From positions 1 to 59,939 of the forward strand of contig CACORA010000012.1 of the NCBI GenBank assembly GCA_902629495.1: a DNA stretch of 59,939 nt, in the 5' to 3' direction. The position numbers were made by a program, and so were the translations under genes. The notes under the pieces were generated by a model. It ran no database searches. It was not told where the DNA came from and saw only the letters and a program-made list of their open reading frames with translations. Positions 29,834-39,036 of this stretch are shown one piece after another. The first letter of the stretch is position 1. Every line of letters begins with the position of its first letter. The DNA is from Planctomycetaceae bacterium. Lineage in GTDB: Bacteria; Planctomycetota; Planctomycetia; Pirellulales; UBA1268.

Positions 29834-30376
29834 TTACACCAAATACCTACTTACAATCGCATGCCACTGTCCCTGAGCCTTCAGCAACCGCTCAACGACC
29901 TCTCGCACCGCTCCCTTCCCCCCATCGGCTGATGTGACCATCATGGCTGACTCTCGCACCTCTGGACATGCATCCGCGACAGCCACTCCTACGCCACTTT
30001 GACGGATACAGGCAAGGTCGGGCAGGTCATCACCAATAAAGGCAGTTTGCTTCCACGTCAGCCCTTGATCAGCCAGTATCTCCTCGACAACTTCCCTTTT
30101 ATTCTGGACTCCCTGACGCACAATCGACACTGACATTTCCTGAGCGCGTAATTCAACAATGTGACTCGATCGTCCTGTCACAATACCTGTTTGGTAACCA
30201 GCACTACCCCAAAGCTTTATGCCGAGACCATCACGAATATGAAAGGTCTTCATCTCAACCGTATCATTCGCCCACGTCACTCCACCAGTTGTTAGAACTC
30301 CATCACAGTCAAGTAATAGCAACCGAACGTCTGCAAGACGGTGCTCAACATTATTTTCAATTTCAACCATAGTCAT
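29834..30376 (-). CDS. kdsC: 3-deoxy-D-manno-octulosonate 8-phosphate phosphatase
   Basis: HAD-family phosphatase of about 180 residues that makes free Kdo from Kdo-8-phosphate. Motif I is LLDCDGVLTTGG; motif II is GIVTGRSSHIVELRAQEM, and FIGDDLPDLACIRQSGVGVAVADACPEV is the later acidic motif with the typical C0 family layout. The frame opens with TTG at 30397, but the ATG at 30376 is a better start. It lies 49 bases after kdsD and six before the LptC-like gene, the proteobacterial arrangement. This implies Kdo synthesis and a Kdo-containing surface lipid. Confidence 0.92.
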   Translation of the reverse strand: MTMVEIENNVEHRLADVRLLLLDCDGVLTTGGVTWANDTVEMKTFHIRDGLGIKLWGSAGYQTGIVTGRSSHIVELRAQEMSVSIVRQGVQNKREVVEEILADQGLTWKQTAFIGDDLPDLACIRQSGVGVAVADACPEVRESAMMVTSADGGKGAVREVVERLLKAQGQWHAIVSRYLV

Positions 30377-30425
30377 GTTCACCCATACAGAAGACAACGG
30401 CTAACGGTTGGGAGTACGTGATGAA

Positions 30426-31469
30426 TTAGGCTGCCGTTTGGGAATTTTGGTTTGTCGTGACAGGCTGTTCAGCGGGCTCAAAGCGAACAAGATCAACAAT
30501 ATCAAGAAGCCCAACAGGACATCCATCACTATCCACAACAGGAAGCTCACTGATTTGGTGTTCGTTCAGAATGGCTACTGCATCACTCACCCGTGATCCA
30601 ACATGTATTGCAACTGGCTGCTGAGTCATCACCGCCCGAATCGGACCATCTATCACAGCATCATCGTGCCGTTCAAAGAGCCGAGCAAGGTCACTGTCCG
30701 TAAAAATTCCCTGCAGCATGCCTTGATCATCGATTACCATAACAGCACCCGTGCGTCGTCTCGGCAGTGGCCTAGAAAAGACAGTTCTCACCGACTCTTC
30801 TGGCAAAGCCGTTCGACACTGCGACAAGGAACGCATGGTTTCCTCAACACACACTAATTGTCGGCCAAGACTCCCACCTGGGTGCCGCGCTGCAAAATCC
30901 TCTGGCTTAAAGTTTCGCTGGCTACTCACGACCAGTGACAGTGCATCACCAATGGCTAACATCAACGCCGTGCTTGTGCTTGGTGCGAGGTGGTGTTCAC
31001 AGGCTTCTTGTACGTCTCCTATCTTGAGAACAACCGAAGCGTTTCGTCCCAAAGTGCTATTGGCTCGAGCAGTAATTGCTACAATTGGAACATTTCGATT
31101 GGTGAGATGAGGAAGAAGTCGAACCATTTCTTCCGTCTCACCAGACTGGGAAAAAGCGAGTACGACATCATCGCCACGAATGACCCCTAAGTCCCCATGC
31201 ATTGCCTCTGCCGGATGAAGAAAATGACTAGGAGTACCCGTTGAAGCAAGAGTTGCTGAGATCTTTCTCGCGATAAGGCCAGCTTTTCCCATACCTGTTA
31301 CAATAAGATTTCCGCTGCATGTCAGCACCGTATCTACGGCTCTCTCAAATGCACCGTCAAGTTGGTTCGCAAGCCCGAGGATCGCGTCTCCCTCTGACTC
31401 AAGCACTGCTTTTCCGCGCGCAATGATGCCCGGAAAAGTCGGATCAGCAACGTATTTTTTTTCGTCCAT
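30426..31469 (-). CDS. kdsD: D-arabinose 5-phosphate isomerase
   Basis: 347 residues: SIS sugar isomerase domain (about 35-180; TGMGKAGLIARKISATLASTGTPS and HGDLGVIRGDDVVLAFSQSGETEEM) followed by two CBS domains (about 205-335). This is the KdsD/GutQ layout that converts ribulose 5-phosphate to arabinose 5-phosphate, the first committed precursor of Kdo. It begins the kdsD-kdsC-LptC-like run and is 138 bases downstream of fba. Confidence 0.95.
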   Translation of the reverse strand: MDEKKYVADPTFPGIIARGKAVLESEGDAILGLANQLDGAFERAVDTVLTCSGNLIVTGMGKAGLIARKISATLASTGTPSHFLHPAEAMHGDLGVIRGDDVVLAFSQSGETEEMVRLLPHLTNRNVPIVAITARANSTLGRNASVVLKIGDVQEACEHHLAPSTSTALMLAIGDALSLVVSSQRNFKPEDFAARHPGGSLGRQLVCVEETMRSLSQCRTALPEESVRTVFSRPLPRRRTGAVMVIDDQGMLQGIFTDSDLARLFERHDDAVIDGPIRAVMTQQPVAIHVGSRVSDAVAILNEHQISELPVVDSDGCPVGLLDIVDLVRFEPAEQPVTTNQNSQTAA

Positions 31470-31607
31470 GGAGCAGGGACTATAGGACGACTAGGAAAAC
31501 ACCGCAACGTGACTTTTGAGCCGTAATTATGGACGCGGGCGACTCCAAAAAATGAACCATACAATCCTGAAACGCCCTTCAGAGATCATCACGCCGATGC
31601 TTCAAGG

Positions 31608-32648
31608 TCAGCCACTATACCGCTTAGCCATATCTGCTAGTGAAATGCATTTCACCTTTCCAGCGTTACCAGCCTGACCAAATTGTACCATTCGCTCCGC
31701 ACACACTTTTTTCATGGCCTCACGGGCAGGCTTCAAATAATCACGCGGATCAAATTTTTCCGGCGTCTCAGAAAGCACCTTCCTGATAGCACCCGTAATT
31801 GCCATGCGACAATCGGTATCGACATTAATTTTACGAACACCGTACTTGATGCCTTTTTGTATTTCTTCCACTGGAACACCCCACGTTTGTGGCATCTTGC
31901 CACCATATCGATTGATGATGTCTTGTAAGTCTTGTGGAACACTTGACGAACCATGCATCACAAGGTGACAGTTTGGGAGTTTGGCATGAATCTCTTCAAT
32001 CCGCTTCATCGCCAACACATCTCCATCTGGCTTGCGAGTGAACTTATACGCACCATGACTTGTTCCAATGGCTACAGCAAGTGCATCCACTCCTGTTTCT
32101 GCAACGAATCGTTGTGCTTCATCAGGATCTGTGAGCAGTTGATCCTGAGAGAGTTTACCACTCGCTCCATGCCCGTCCTCCGCTTCACCTTCACCGGTTT
32201 CAAGTGAACCAAGACAACCAAGTTCTCCTTCAACAGAGACACCCTGACGATGAGCAAGATCCACAACGTCCTTTGTCACTTGAACGTTGTAGTCAAAATC
32301 AGCAGGCGTCTTGCCATCTTCCTTTAGAGAACCGTCCATCATCACACTTGTGAATCCATGATCAATTGCGCTCTGACATGTGGCCGGCGAATTCCCGTGA
32401 TCTTGATGCATGGCAATTGGGATCATTGGGTACAGTTCCGAAGCAGCCAACATAAGATGCCGTAGATAGTTGTCTTGACTGTATGCGCGGGCACCACGTG
32501 ATGCCTGAACAATTACTGGCGAATCTGTTTCCTTTGCAGCCTCCATGATTGCCTGAATCTGTTCCATGTTGTTGACGTTGAACGCAGCTAGGCCATAACC
32601 ATGTTCAGCAGCATGATCAAGCAAAATTCGCATAGGAACCAATGGCAT
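31608..32648 (-). CDS. fba: Class II fructose-bisphosphate aldolase
   Basis: 346-residue zinc-dependent aldolase of glycolysis and gluconeogenesis. Signatures: [32 protein letters not shown] (metal His and catalytic Asp-His-Gly), [53 protein letters not shown] and [19 protein letters not shown] closes the phosphate-binding part. The insertion [12 protein letters not shown] type is that of the longer class IIB form. It precedes kdsD on the same strand but 138 bases separate them, so they may be separate units. Confidence 0.97.
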   Translation of the reverse strand: MPLVPMRILLDHAAEHGYGLAAFNVNNMEQIQAIMEAAKETDSPVIVQASRGARAYSQDNYLRHLMLAASELYPMIPIAMHQDHGNSPATCQSAIDHGFTSVMMDGSLKEDGKTPADFDYNVQVTKDVVDLAHRQGVSVEGELGCLGSLETGEGEAEDGHGASGKLSQDQLLTDPDEAQRFVAETGVDALAVAIGTSHGAYKFTRKPDGDVLAMKRIEEIHAKLPNCHLVMHGSSSVPQDLQDIINRYGGKMPQTWGVPVEEIQKGIKYGVRKINVDTDCRMAITGAIRKVLSETPEKFDPRDYLKPAREAMKKVCAERMVQFGQAGNAGKVKCISLADMAKRYSG

Positions 32649-32784
32649 CGAAGAATCTCCTCAGGCAAGAGCGGAATATGTGTTACGCGGAGCAAAATCA
32701 TAGGAATTCCTTGATTTCTTCACAAATACCCCCCATCAAAACGGCGGCGTGCTACCATTCAGGGGCTTCCAAACGGATTCAATC

Positions 32785-33225
32785 ATGGATTTCAAACCAA
32801 CAACCGATCCTATCAAAAGCTTCTTATATGTGGCTGGTGGATGGCTGTGCGTGGCTCTGGCGGTACTTGGGTCACTCCTTCCATTACTCCCAACCACGCC
32901 CTTTCTTCTGCTAGCAAGTTGGTGCTTTTACCGTGGGTCACCGCGCATGCATGCCTGGCTACATCGTTCAAAAACCTTTGGTCCAACACTTGATGACTGG
33001 CAACACTATCGAGGTGTACGAAGAACAACAAAGAACAGAGCCTTTGCACTCGTAGCAGTTGTTATTGCACTCAGCCTTGTTCTTGGAACTATGCCATGGT
33101 GGCTGAAGTGGATTGCTCTAGCGGCTGTCATCATCGGCCTTTATACGATTTGGAATGTACCTACCATTCCCGATGAAGCTCCCCTTGCCCCTCGCTCTTC
33201 CCCCAGACAAGACAACTCAAATTAA
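32785..33225 (+). CDS. DUF454 inner-membrane protein (YbaN family)
   Basis: 146-residue membrane protein. Three hydrophobic segments (about 12-45, 90-112, 112-130) with the family signature SLLPLLPTTPFLLLASWCFYRGSPRMHAWL near the start and FGPTLDDWQHYRGVRRTTK in the loop, as in E. coli YbaN. Function is unknown. The frame is open 12 codons further upstream; the ATG at 32785 gives the usual start. It is divergent from fba by 136 bases and convergent with the MFS gene. Confidence 0.88.
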   Translation: MDFKPTTDPIKSFLYVAGGWLCVALAVLGSLLPLLPTTPFLLLASWCFYRGSPRMHAWLHRSKTFGPTLDDWQHYRGVRRTTKNRAFALVAVVIALSLVLGTMPWWLKWIALAAVIIGLYTIWNVPTIPDEAPLAPRSSPRQDNSN

Positions 33226-33298
33226 GTTCATTCATAACCGAACACCTGAAGAATCGTTATCTCTTCCAGCACGTGTTTTGAAAAGCAGCAATTAATCG

Positions 33299-34846
33299 CT
33301 AGCCATCAAGCTCACCACTTGGCTCAGGTAAAAGAAAACCGACAATGAGCCCAACGATACAGATAGTCGTGCCCACAATGGCTGCTGCTGCAGAAAACTT
33401 CAGGGGTGATGAATCGTATGGCATGAGCCCAGCAATCAAAGATGTGATTGCTGCTGCAGACGTACCAAGCATCCGTCCGCCAATATTCGCAGCGAAACTC
33501 TCACCAGTACCACGCAAGTGAACGGGGAATACGTGCGGCAAATAATTTCCCCAGAACGATAGCTGGCCAACGGTTACAAGCCCTACGAGAAACAGTCCAA
33601 ACGACATCGTCGTTACTGGAAGTCTTCCAAGATATGCCCACTCAAGGGGCACTTCAAAAAAAGTTGTATTTGGCCAGCGAGTAAAGAACCAAAAAACAAC
33701 CGGAATCAATATCAGACCTGGAATCTGAAGTACCCGAAGTTTCCAGCCCCACGCAATCCCTGCCGCGAGTACAACAGCCATGAGGCAACGTCCGGTCAGT
33801 CCACCAAGTTCTTGTACTTTTGTGTACTCTGCAGCAGTTTTCTGACGAATACGGGCACCTGCTGCTCGAGCAAGAGATGAGAGTTTTTCTTCATCGTTCT
33901 CTCCACTCTCACGAGCAGCCGCAACCGCTTGTTCACCAGCTTTTTTAGCGGACTCTTGTACCTCAGCCAAGCCAGGTACCATTTGGGGCATTTGCTGAAT
34001 GGCACCAAACGCAATTCCAAGCGTACATGCAAATCCAAGTGCTGTCGTGATGGTCGTTCGACGAAGATCAGGCGCAAATAATGCGGCAATGCTTGGACGT
34101 TTTAAAGTACCTGCTACTCGCTTGGCTGCCCACACTGGTGATTCCGGCAAGAATGGACGAATCAGAATCAGCGGTAAAGCAGGAAGGAGACCAGACATCA
34201 GCGTATAGCGCCACGCCTCATGCTGATGGGCTAGTTCAATGGTACCCAGAAACGAAAGCCATGCGGGCAACTGAATGGCAGGAAAGCCTGATCCGTACTG
34301 GATTGCAATCCCGTTTGCCACAGCCACCATCAATCCACCAATGGATGAGAATGCCTGTGTGTAACCAAGAACACGTTCGCGCTGCTTCGGGTCTGGGAAA
34401 AGCTCTGCTAGCCAAGCGACTGCTGCAACAAACTCCACACATACGCCTACAAAAACAAAACATCGACAGACAAGAAGCATGGGTAAACTAGTCGCAAATC
34501 CAGCGGCAAAGGCAGCAAAAGCGTAAATAAGAATACTCCAGGTAAGAACCCGTCTACGACCAAGCCGGTCTGTGAGATACCCACCAAGCAGACCAAACAG
34601 TCCTCCGCAGAGTGCCGGGACATAGAAAAGAATACCAACCCACCTAAGAAAACCAGGACTTCCTGGCTGAAAACCTCCCAGCTCCAGCAGTGCCGGCCGT
34701 GCCACCAAAGGAAGCATCAGAAGCTCATAGATATCAAAGGCAAAACCAATTCCAGCAATGCCACATACTAACCAACCAATGAGAGTTAAACGCCCGGCAG
34801 CATTAGTTCCAGGAGAAAGATTGGACGGGTCTGAAGATTGTGCCAT
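33299..34846 (-). CDS. MFS transporter with an extra helical loop
   Basis: 515 residues, about 12 membrane helices. Major facilitator signature GYLTDRLGRRRVLTW between helices 2 and 3; RYTLMSGLLPALPLILIRPFLPESP is the sugar/acid transporter type. Between about residues 290 and 348 there is a charged alpha-helical stretch (EVQESAKKAGEQAVAAARES and similar) that most transporters do not have. Substrate cannot be inferred. It is convergent with DUF454 and followed on the same strand by the Cys-rich lipoprotein gene upstream of it. Confidence 0.88.
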   Translation of the reverse strand: MAQSSDPSNLSPGTNAAGRLTLIGWLVCGIAGIGFAFDIYELLMLPLVARPALLELGGFQPGSPGFLRWVGILFYVPALCGGLFGLLGGYLTDRLGRRRVLTWSILIYAFAAFAAGFATSLPMLLVCRCFVFVGVCVEFVAAVAWLAELFPDPKQRERVLGYTQAFSSIGGLMVAVANGIAIQYGSGFPAIQLPAWLSFLGTIELAHQHEAWRYTLMSGLLPALPLILIRPFLPESPVWAAKRVAGTLKRPSIAALFAPDLRRTTITTALGFACTLGIAFGAIQQMPQMVPGLAEVQESAKKAGEQAVAAARESGENDEEKLSSLARAAGARIRQKTAAEYTKVQELGGLTGRCLMAVVLAAGIAWGWKLRVLQIPGLILIPVVFWFFTRWPNTTFFEVPLEWAYLGRLPVTTMSFGLFLVGLVTVGQLSFWGNYLPHVFPVHLRGTGESFAANIGGRMLGTSAAAITSLIAGLMPYDSSPLKFSAAAAIVGTTICIVGLIVGFLLPEPSGELDG

Positions 34847-34936
34847 GTCGTATCCTCACCTAATGCCAATGAAAAACGGATTGCCGAACAGACTTATTAG
34901 CCTATCGGCAACCCGGCCCCCCGTCATGCCGAGGCG

Positions 34937-35347
34937 TTATGGCCCGATGGATGGTGGACACTTCGCAAGAAAGTCTCTAGGCCCACGTGTTGTGTAATAC
35001 GGGTATGCAACACTTCCCGATGGGGGCCCAGCTGGGGCTACTGCACCGTAATCAGAGCACTCAAGGGCTGCTCGCTCTTCTGGAGTGAGCCGATGCTTGG
35101 CGAGCCCACCGTACTGATCTTGACGACACGTTCCACTTACACACGCTTCACAGCCGGTAGAACCGCACGCTCCATGTTCACAGCCCCCTGGACCGCAAGC
35201 ACCTTCACCGCAAGCTCCGTTGTAATGATGCCCATGTCGTCCATATGGATTGTCAGTATTCAACAAAAACAGCCGATCGATAATTGAACAGCCACTCGTG
35301 GTTGATAGGACGATGATTGCTAAAAGTAGTCCCAATAAAGATTTCAT
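34937..35347 (-). CDS. Cys/Gly/His-rich lipoprotein
   Basis: 136 residues with a lipoprotein leader: MKSLLGLLLAIIVLSTTSGC, where the final Cys would be acylated. Residues about 35-75 are a striking run of Gly, Cys and His with many GxC and CGxG steps (GACGEGACGPGGCEHGACG). The C-terminus YYTTRGPRDFLAKCPPSIGP resembles a planctomycete tail repeat. The Cys/His content suggests metal binding or disulfide cross-linking, but no domain is recognised. The frame is open 14 codons upstream; the ATG at 35347 starts the lipobox leader. Confidence 0.72.
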   Translation of the reverse strand: MKSLLGLLLAIIVLSTTSGCSIIDRLFLLNTDNPYGRHGHHYNGACGEGACGPGGCEHGACGSTGCEACVSGTCRQDQYGGLAKHRLTPEERAALECSDYGAVAPAGPPSGSVAYPYYTTRGPRDFLAKCPPSIGP

Positions 35348-35480
35348 AGGATGTTCCAAAAAGGCTAAACAGAAACCACCAACTGGCAACTTGTATCGGT
35401 CAATAGGGTCGCAGTGATTGAGAAAACATCACTAACAGAAAATAGGCAGTCTGCGCGAGTCTGGCGTCCCTATGGAGAAC

Positions 35481-36776
35481 CTATGCGTGATAGCGACCTG
35501 CAATTAAGGAGATATTTTGACCGCCGAAACCAAAACTATTTGACAAGGCTCGCTCGCAGACTTCCTCACGGGCCTCATTTGGAACATAGTCAAGGTCACA
35601 ATTTGGGTCAGGGTTCTCATAGTTGATTGTTGGGGGCATCACACCATCACGAATAGCTAGAAGACACACAATCAGTTCTGTTGCTCCTGCAGCGGCAATG
35701 AGATGCCCCATCATGCTTTTTGTGCTAGACACGGGGATTTTATAGGCGTGTTCACCGAAGACGTTTTTTATGGCAAGCGTCTCTACCTTGTCATTCACGT
35801 CTGTACTGGTCCCGTGAGCATTGATGTAATGAATGTCATGAATGCCCAGACCTGCATCTGCTAAAGCCATCCTGATACAGGAAGTCGCCCCTCGTCCTTC
35901 AGGATGAGTATCCGTTATTCGATACGCATCCGCCGTTGAACCGTACCCAAGAATCTCACCATGAATGTGAGCACCACGTTTTTTGGCGTGCTCCAACTCC
36001 TCAAGCACAACCATGGCTGCTCCTTCACCAAGAACAAAACCATCTCGCTCATTATCAAATGGTCGACTTGCTCGAGTCGGCTCATCGTTTCTGGTGGAAA
36101 GAGCCGTTAGCAGATTAAAGCCCGTAACCCCAAATGGATGAATCATACTGTGAGTCCCACCAGACAGCATAACTTCAGCGTCGCCACGACGTACCAACTC
36201 TGTCGCCTCACCGATTGCCTGGCTGGAGGCCGCACAAGCTGTCAGGCAGTTAAGGTTTGGCCCTTGAGCATCAAACATGCCAGCGAGGTGGGCAGCCGGC
36301 ATATTGGGCTCCTGCTCAACCTCAGTCAATGGATGAAGTGTCTCAAGGCCAAGCTTTGTAAATTGGGCAACATCCAGCGTATCACCAGAGATAGCAGCCA
36401 TCATCATATTGGTGAACGCATCAAAATCCTGTTGGCCTTCACCGCTTCCAAGATAGATACCCAGTTTAGTGGGATTTGCAGGAAGACCTTTTTCAAGACC
36501 AGCATCACGCATGGCTTGTCGTGCGGCACCCGCAGCGAACTTCGTATGCCGACCACAAAACTCCCATTGTTTTGCGTCTTCACCTTCGTCAGTGACACAC
36601 CAATCCCGAACCTCAGCAGAAATCTTCGTGGGAAACTTAGATGCATCAAAAACTGTTGTGAGACCAACAGCCGACTTTGATGCCTTGAGATTTTCCCACA
36701 GTTGGTCAACTTTGACTCCTAACGGAGTCACGCACCCCATCCCAGTGATTACGACTCTCCGCCGCCCGGCACCCAT
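35481..36776 (-). CDS. Beta-ketoacyl-ACP synthase II-like (KAS)
   Basis: 431-residue condensing enzyme of the FabF type. The Cys-His-His triad is complete: LTACAASSQAIG (Cys181), YINAHGTSTDVND (His321) and STKSMMGHLIAAAGA (His358). It extends acyl-ACP by two carbons. It is last in a tight unit with two FabZ-like dehydratases and an ACP, so it likely works on a dedicated chain rather than only housekeeping fatty acids; general FabF is the alternative. Confidence 0.92.
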   Translation of the reverse strand: MGAGRRRVVITGMGCVTPLGVKVDQLWENLKASKSAVGLTTVFDASKFPTKISAEVRDWCVTDEGEDAKQWEFCGRHTKFAAGAARQAMRDAGLEKGLPANPTKLGIYLGSGEGQQDFDAFTNMMMAAISGDTLDVAQFTKLGLETLHPLTEVEQEPNMPAAHLAGMFDAQGPNLNCLTACAASSQAIGEATELVRRGDAEVMLSGGTHSMIHPFGVTGFNLLTALSTRNDEPTRASRPFDNERDGFVLGEGAAMVVLEELEHAKKRGAHIHGEILGYGSTADAYRITDTHPEGRGATSCIRMALADAGLGIHDIHYINAHGTSTDVNDKVETLAIKNVFGEHAYKIPVSSTKSMMGHLIAAAGATELIVCLLAIRDGVMPPTINYENPDPNCDLDYVPNEAREEVCERALSNSFGFGGQNISLIAGRYHA

Positions 36777-36818
36777 CAGAAAATCTTCCTTTCTAGGAGC
36801 TACTTACCAGACCAAAAC

Positions 36819-37319
36819 CTACCAGTCTGGGCGAGGTAGCGGCTGCCCAGCCTCATCGCGACCAACATCATAAATATGCATTTGATCTAACCAGCGAAGC
36901 AACTCTTCGGGCTCAAATAATTTGGGAACGCCTTCTCCGGGCTCTAAATGAGCAAAAAAGATTTCGGCCTGCCCTTGAACCTCACTACCAATCGTTGTCT
37001 TCACACGAGTGAAAGAGCCTGTTGGCTTCAAGTCAATAATCTCTGCATGAAACTTGATCATGTCTCCAGGGACAGCATCGAAGTTGAATTCTGCCTTAGA
37101 AACTTTTGCCAAAACGACTCGTCGATTGTAATCAATCGCTTCTGCGACCAGAAGACCTGCCGCTTGTGCCATGCCTTCCACAATTAGCGAGTTTGGCATT
37201 AATGCCACACCCGGGAAGTGGTCATGCATATGCTCCTCAGCCAACGACACATTTTTCACGGCCGTGGCATGTTTGCCTCGCACAAACTCTTCAAAACGAT
37301 CGATCCAGAACCAACGCAT
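36819..37319 (-). CDS. FabZ-like 3-hydroxyacyl-ACP dehydratase, copy 1
   Basis: 166-residue hot-dog-fold dehydratase. HMHDHFPGVALMPNSLIVEGMAQAAG carries the catalytic His and Glu; LEPGEGVPKLF is a longer C-terminal piece than housekeeping FabZ has. The usual MPG near the His reads MPN. It sits between the ACP (22 bases upstream) and the KAS (42 bases downstream). Confidence 0.85.
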   Translation of the reverse strand: MRWFWIDRFEEFVRGKHATAVKNVSLAEEHMHDHFPGVALMPNSLIVEGMAQAAGLLVAEAIDYNRRVVLAKVSKAEFNFDAVPGDMIKFHAEIIDLKPTGSFTRVKTTIGSEVQGQAEIFFAHLEPGEGVPKLFEPEELLRWLDQMHIYDVGRDEAGQPLPRPDW

Positions 37320-37340
37320 GTCAGATATTTCGGTGGCCGA

Positions 37341-37727
37341 TTAGCCTCCTACCTTACTCTGAACGTACCGCACCATGTCTTCAACGGTAAGTGTGTTGGC
37401 AAAGTTTTGAACACTCGGATCCGCCTCAAACTTTGAAAGATCCGCAAATGGCATTCGTTCTTTGAGTGCAGCTATTCCCGCGGCGTTCAATTTTCCATCG
37501 GCCACATATTCCGTGCTTGACAGGACATCCTCAGGAAATAACTCACCTCTAGGAATCTTGATTCCAAAGGATTTTTCAAGGCGAAAGACAATATCAAGAA
37601 AGTCGATCGACTCAGCACCAAGATCGCCTACCATTGTGGCTTCAGGTGTAACTTCATCATCATCTACACCTAAAGCATCAACGAGAGCAGCTCGAACTTT
37701 CTCAAAGATTTCATCACGCGATGGCAT
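37341..37727 (-). CDS. Acyl carrier protein, long form
   Basis: 128 residues, longer than the 75-85 usual for AcpP. The phosphopantetheine site is LGAESIDFLD (Ser40), with Glu before the Ser where Asp is usual. Residues 1-60 match ACP helices; about 80-128 form a further helical part (IAALKERMPFADL, MVRYVQSKVGG). It is the carrier of this dehydratase/KAS cluster. Confidence 0.9.
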   Translation of the reverse strand: MPSRDEIFEKVRAALVDALGVDDDEVTPEATMVGDLGAESIDFLDIVFRLEKSFGIKIPRGELFPEDVLSSTEYVADGKLNAAGIAALKERMPFADLSKFEADPSVQNFANTLTVEDMVRYVQSKVGG

Positions 37728-37888
37728 CGACAGGCACCTTATATTGTAAGAGAGGGCAAAAAATCCAAACGTTAGACACCGTTTGTACTGTCGACCCGCC
37801 GAGAAGGGAACCCGAAACTACTCAGAGCCGCTGTACGCAAGCCGTATAACCGGGAAAACCTGCCTCAGAACCGTCCTTTTTGTCGTTA

Positions 37889-38458
37889 TTATCGAACCAG
37901 ACTTGGTACATCCGAGGGAGGCGTGGCCTCTGGGAAACCTGCAGTCGGTCCACCATAAACGACTCGACGAGGGGGAGCGTCACTCCGAACGGATGGGTTG
38001 AGAATACCCCAAAGCTTCCTCATCTCTGATCGAACACGAGCATCAATCGCGTCACCGTATGGACGACGATCGGCCATGTTGTATCGTTCAAGAACTAATC
38101 GAGCAGTAAGACTCGATCTGTCACCAACAGTGCCACTCGCCTTCACTTTTGTCGTTGTCTCATCTTGTGAAAGCACTTCTGCAGTCACTGTAAGAACTCT
38201 TCCGGGCTCTACAAAGTCTCCATATTTCACATTTTTTGCCTGACGCAAAACAACAATACTGTGCGCAAAGTCTTCACCAAGACGGATTGTCCAAGCAGCC
38301 GCCTGAGTCATTGCTTCAAGCATGAGGACCCCTGGCATCACAGGAAAACATGGAAAGTGATCGGCTAGATACTCTTCAGACAATGACAATGACTTTGTTG
38401 CTGTAATACTCTTTCCAGGCTCAACAGCAACAATTCGATCAAGAAGAGTGAAACGCAT
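37889..38458 (-). CDS. FabZ-like 3-hydroxyacyl-ACP dehydratase, copy 2
   Basis: 189 residues, a second hot-dog dehydratase, with ADHFPCFPVMPGVLMLEAMTQAAAW carrying His and Glu; the usual Gly after HFP is Cys. The C-terminal 40 residues (RVRSEMRKLWGIL and a Pro-rich end) are extra. The ATG at 38458 is chosen over an upstream start at 38497 because MRFTLLDRIV begins the fold. It is the first gene of the unit, 161 bases before the ACP. Confidence 0.82.
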   Translation of the reverse strand: MRFTLLDRIVAVEPGKSITATKSLSLSEEYLADHFPCFPVMPGVLMLEAMTQAAAWTIRLGEDFAHSIVVLRQAKNVKYGDFVEPGRVLTVTAEVLSQDETTTKVKASGTVGDRSSLTARLVLERYNMADRRPYGDAIDARVRSEMRKLWGILNPSVRSDAPPRRVVYGGPTAGFPEATPPSDVPSLVR

Positions 38459-38797
38459 ATATGCTCCGACAGATCCGAGATGCAGAGACGACCCCACACG
38501 AGGAGGGACCCAGTATACAGGTCAAAGCGGCCATGCCCACTCCCAACAAGCACCTTTTCAGTTTTTTCGTATTTTTTGCTACACAGCCAAACGCCACGAC
38601 CCATTCGACCCCAAAAGTTTCACATGAGTGCGAAAAATAAGAGCTAATCTTCTGGACCACCCCCCCTCATCTACTGCGTACAGAACACCTGTTCGCAACA
38701 AGGAGTCGGTGGGTCGCAACCTGCCGAGTTAAGGGCTTTCACGCAATACAGGCCTCACGATACACTCATACAACCGAGTATGGCTGATTCACACGGG

Positions 38798-38825
38798 GCG
38801 GATTTCAAGCTACAAGGAAATCCGC
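38798..38825. other. Perfect 9-bp hairpin in the long intergenic region
   Basis: Arms 38798-38806 and 38817-38825 are exact inverted repeats (GCGGATTTC and GAAATCCGC) around a 10-base loop. Neither strand has a T-run after the arms, so it is not a standard Rho-independent terminator. It lies in the 600-base gap between the dehydratase and fhcC. It could be an RNA structure or a protein site. Confidence 0.5.
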
Positions 38826-39008
38826 TTGCTCAATGCCCAGAAGAAACACACGCAATACTTTATTTCATTCTAATCAGGCACAACCCTCACTGAAGAAATC
38901 TTTCGACACGTCAGAAAACAAACGATTTACAAATCCGTTTCCTCTTTCGTGGTATCCTTTTATTATCGTGCGACGATCATTGATTCTCTTGGGAAACACT
39001 TTGCGCAA

Positions 39009-39036
39009 TTGAGCAATGAGCTCAGTACTGTAGAAA
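39009..39036 (+). promoter_or_regulatory. Possible sigma-70-type promoter for fhcC
   Basis: TTGAGC at 39009-39014 and TAGAAA at 39031-39036, spaced 16 bases, sit 22 bases before the fhcC ATG. The boxes are weak matches and unproven in this organism. Confidence 0.22.

Noticed and set aside
38439..38660. 73-codon minus-strand frame in front of the dehydratase
   Set aside because: Low-complexity translation, no start signal; overlaps the start of the dehydratase in another frame.
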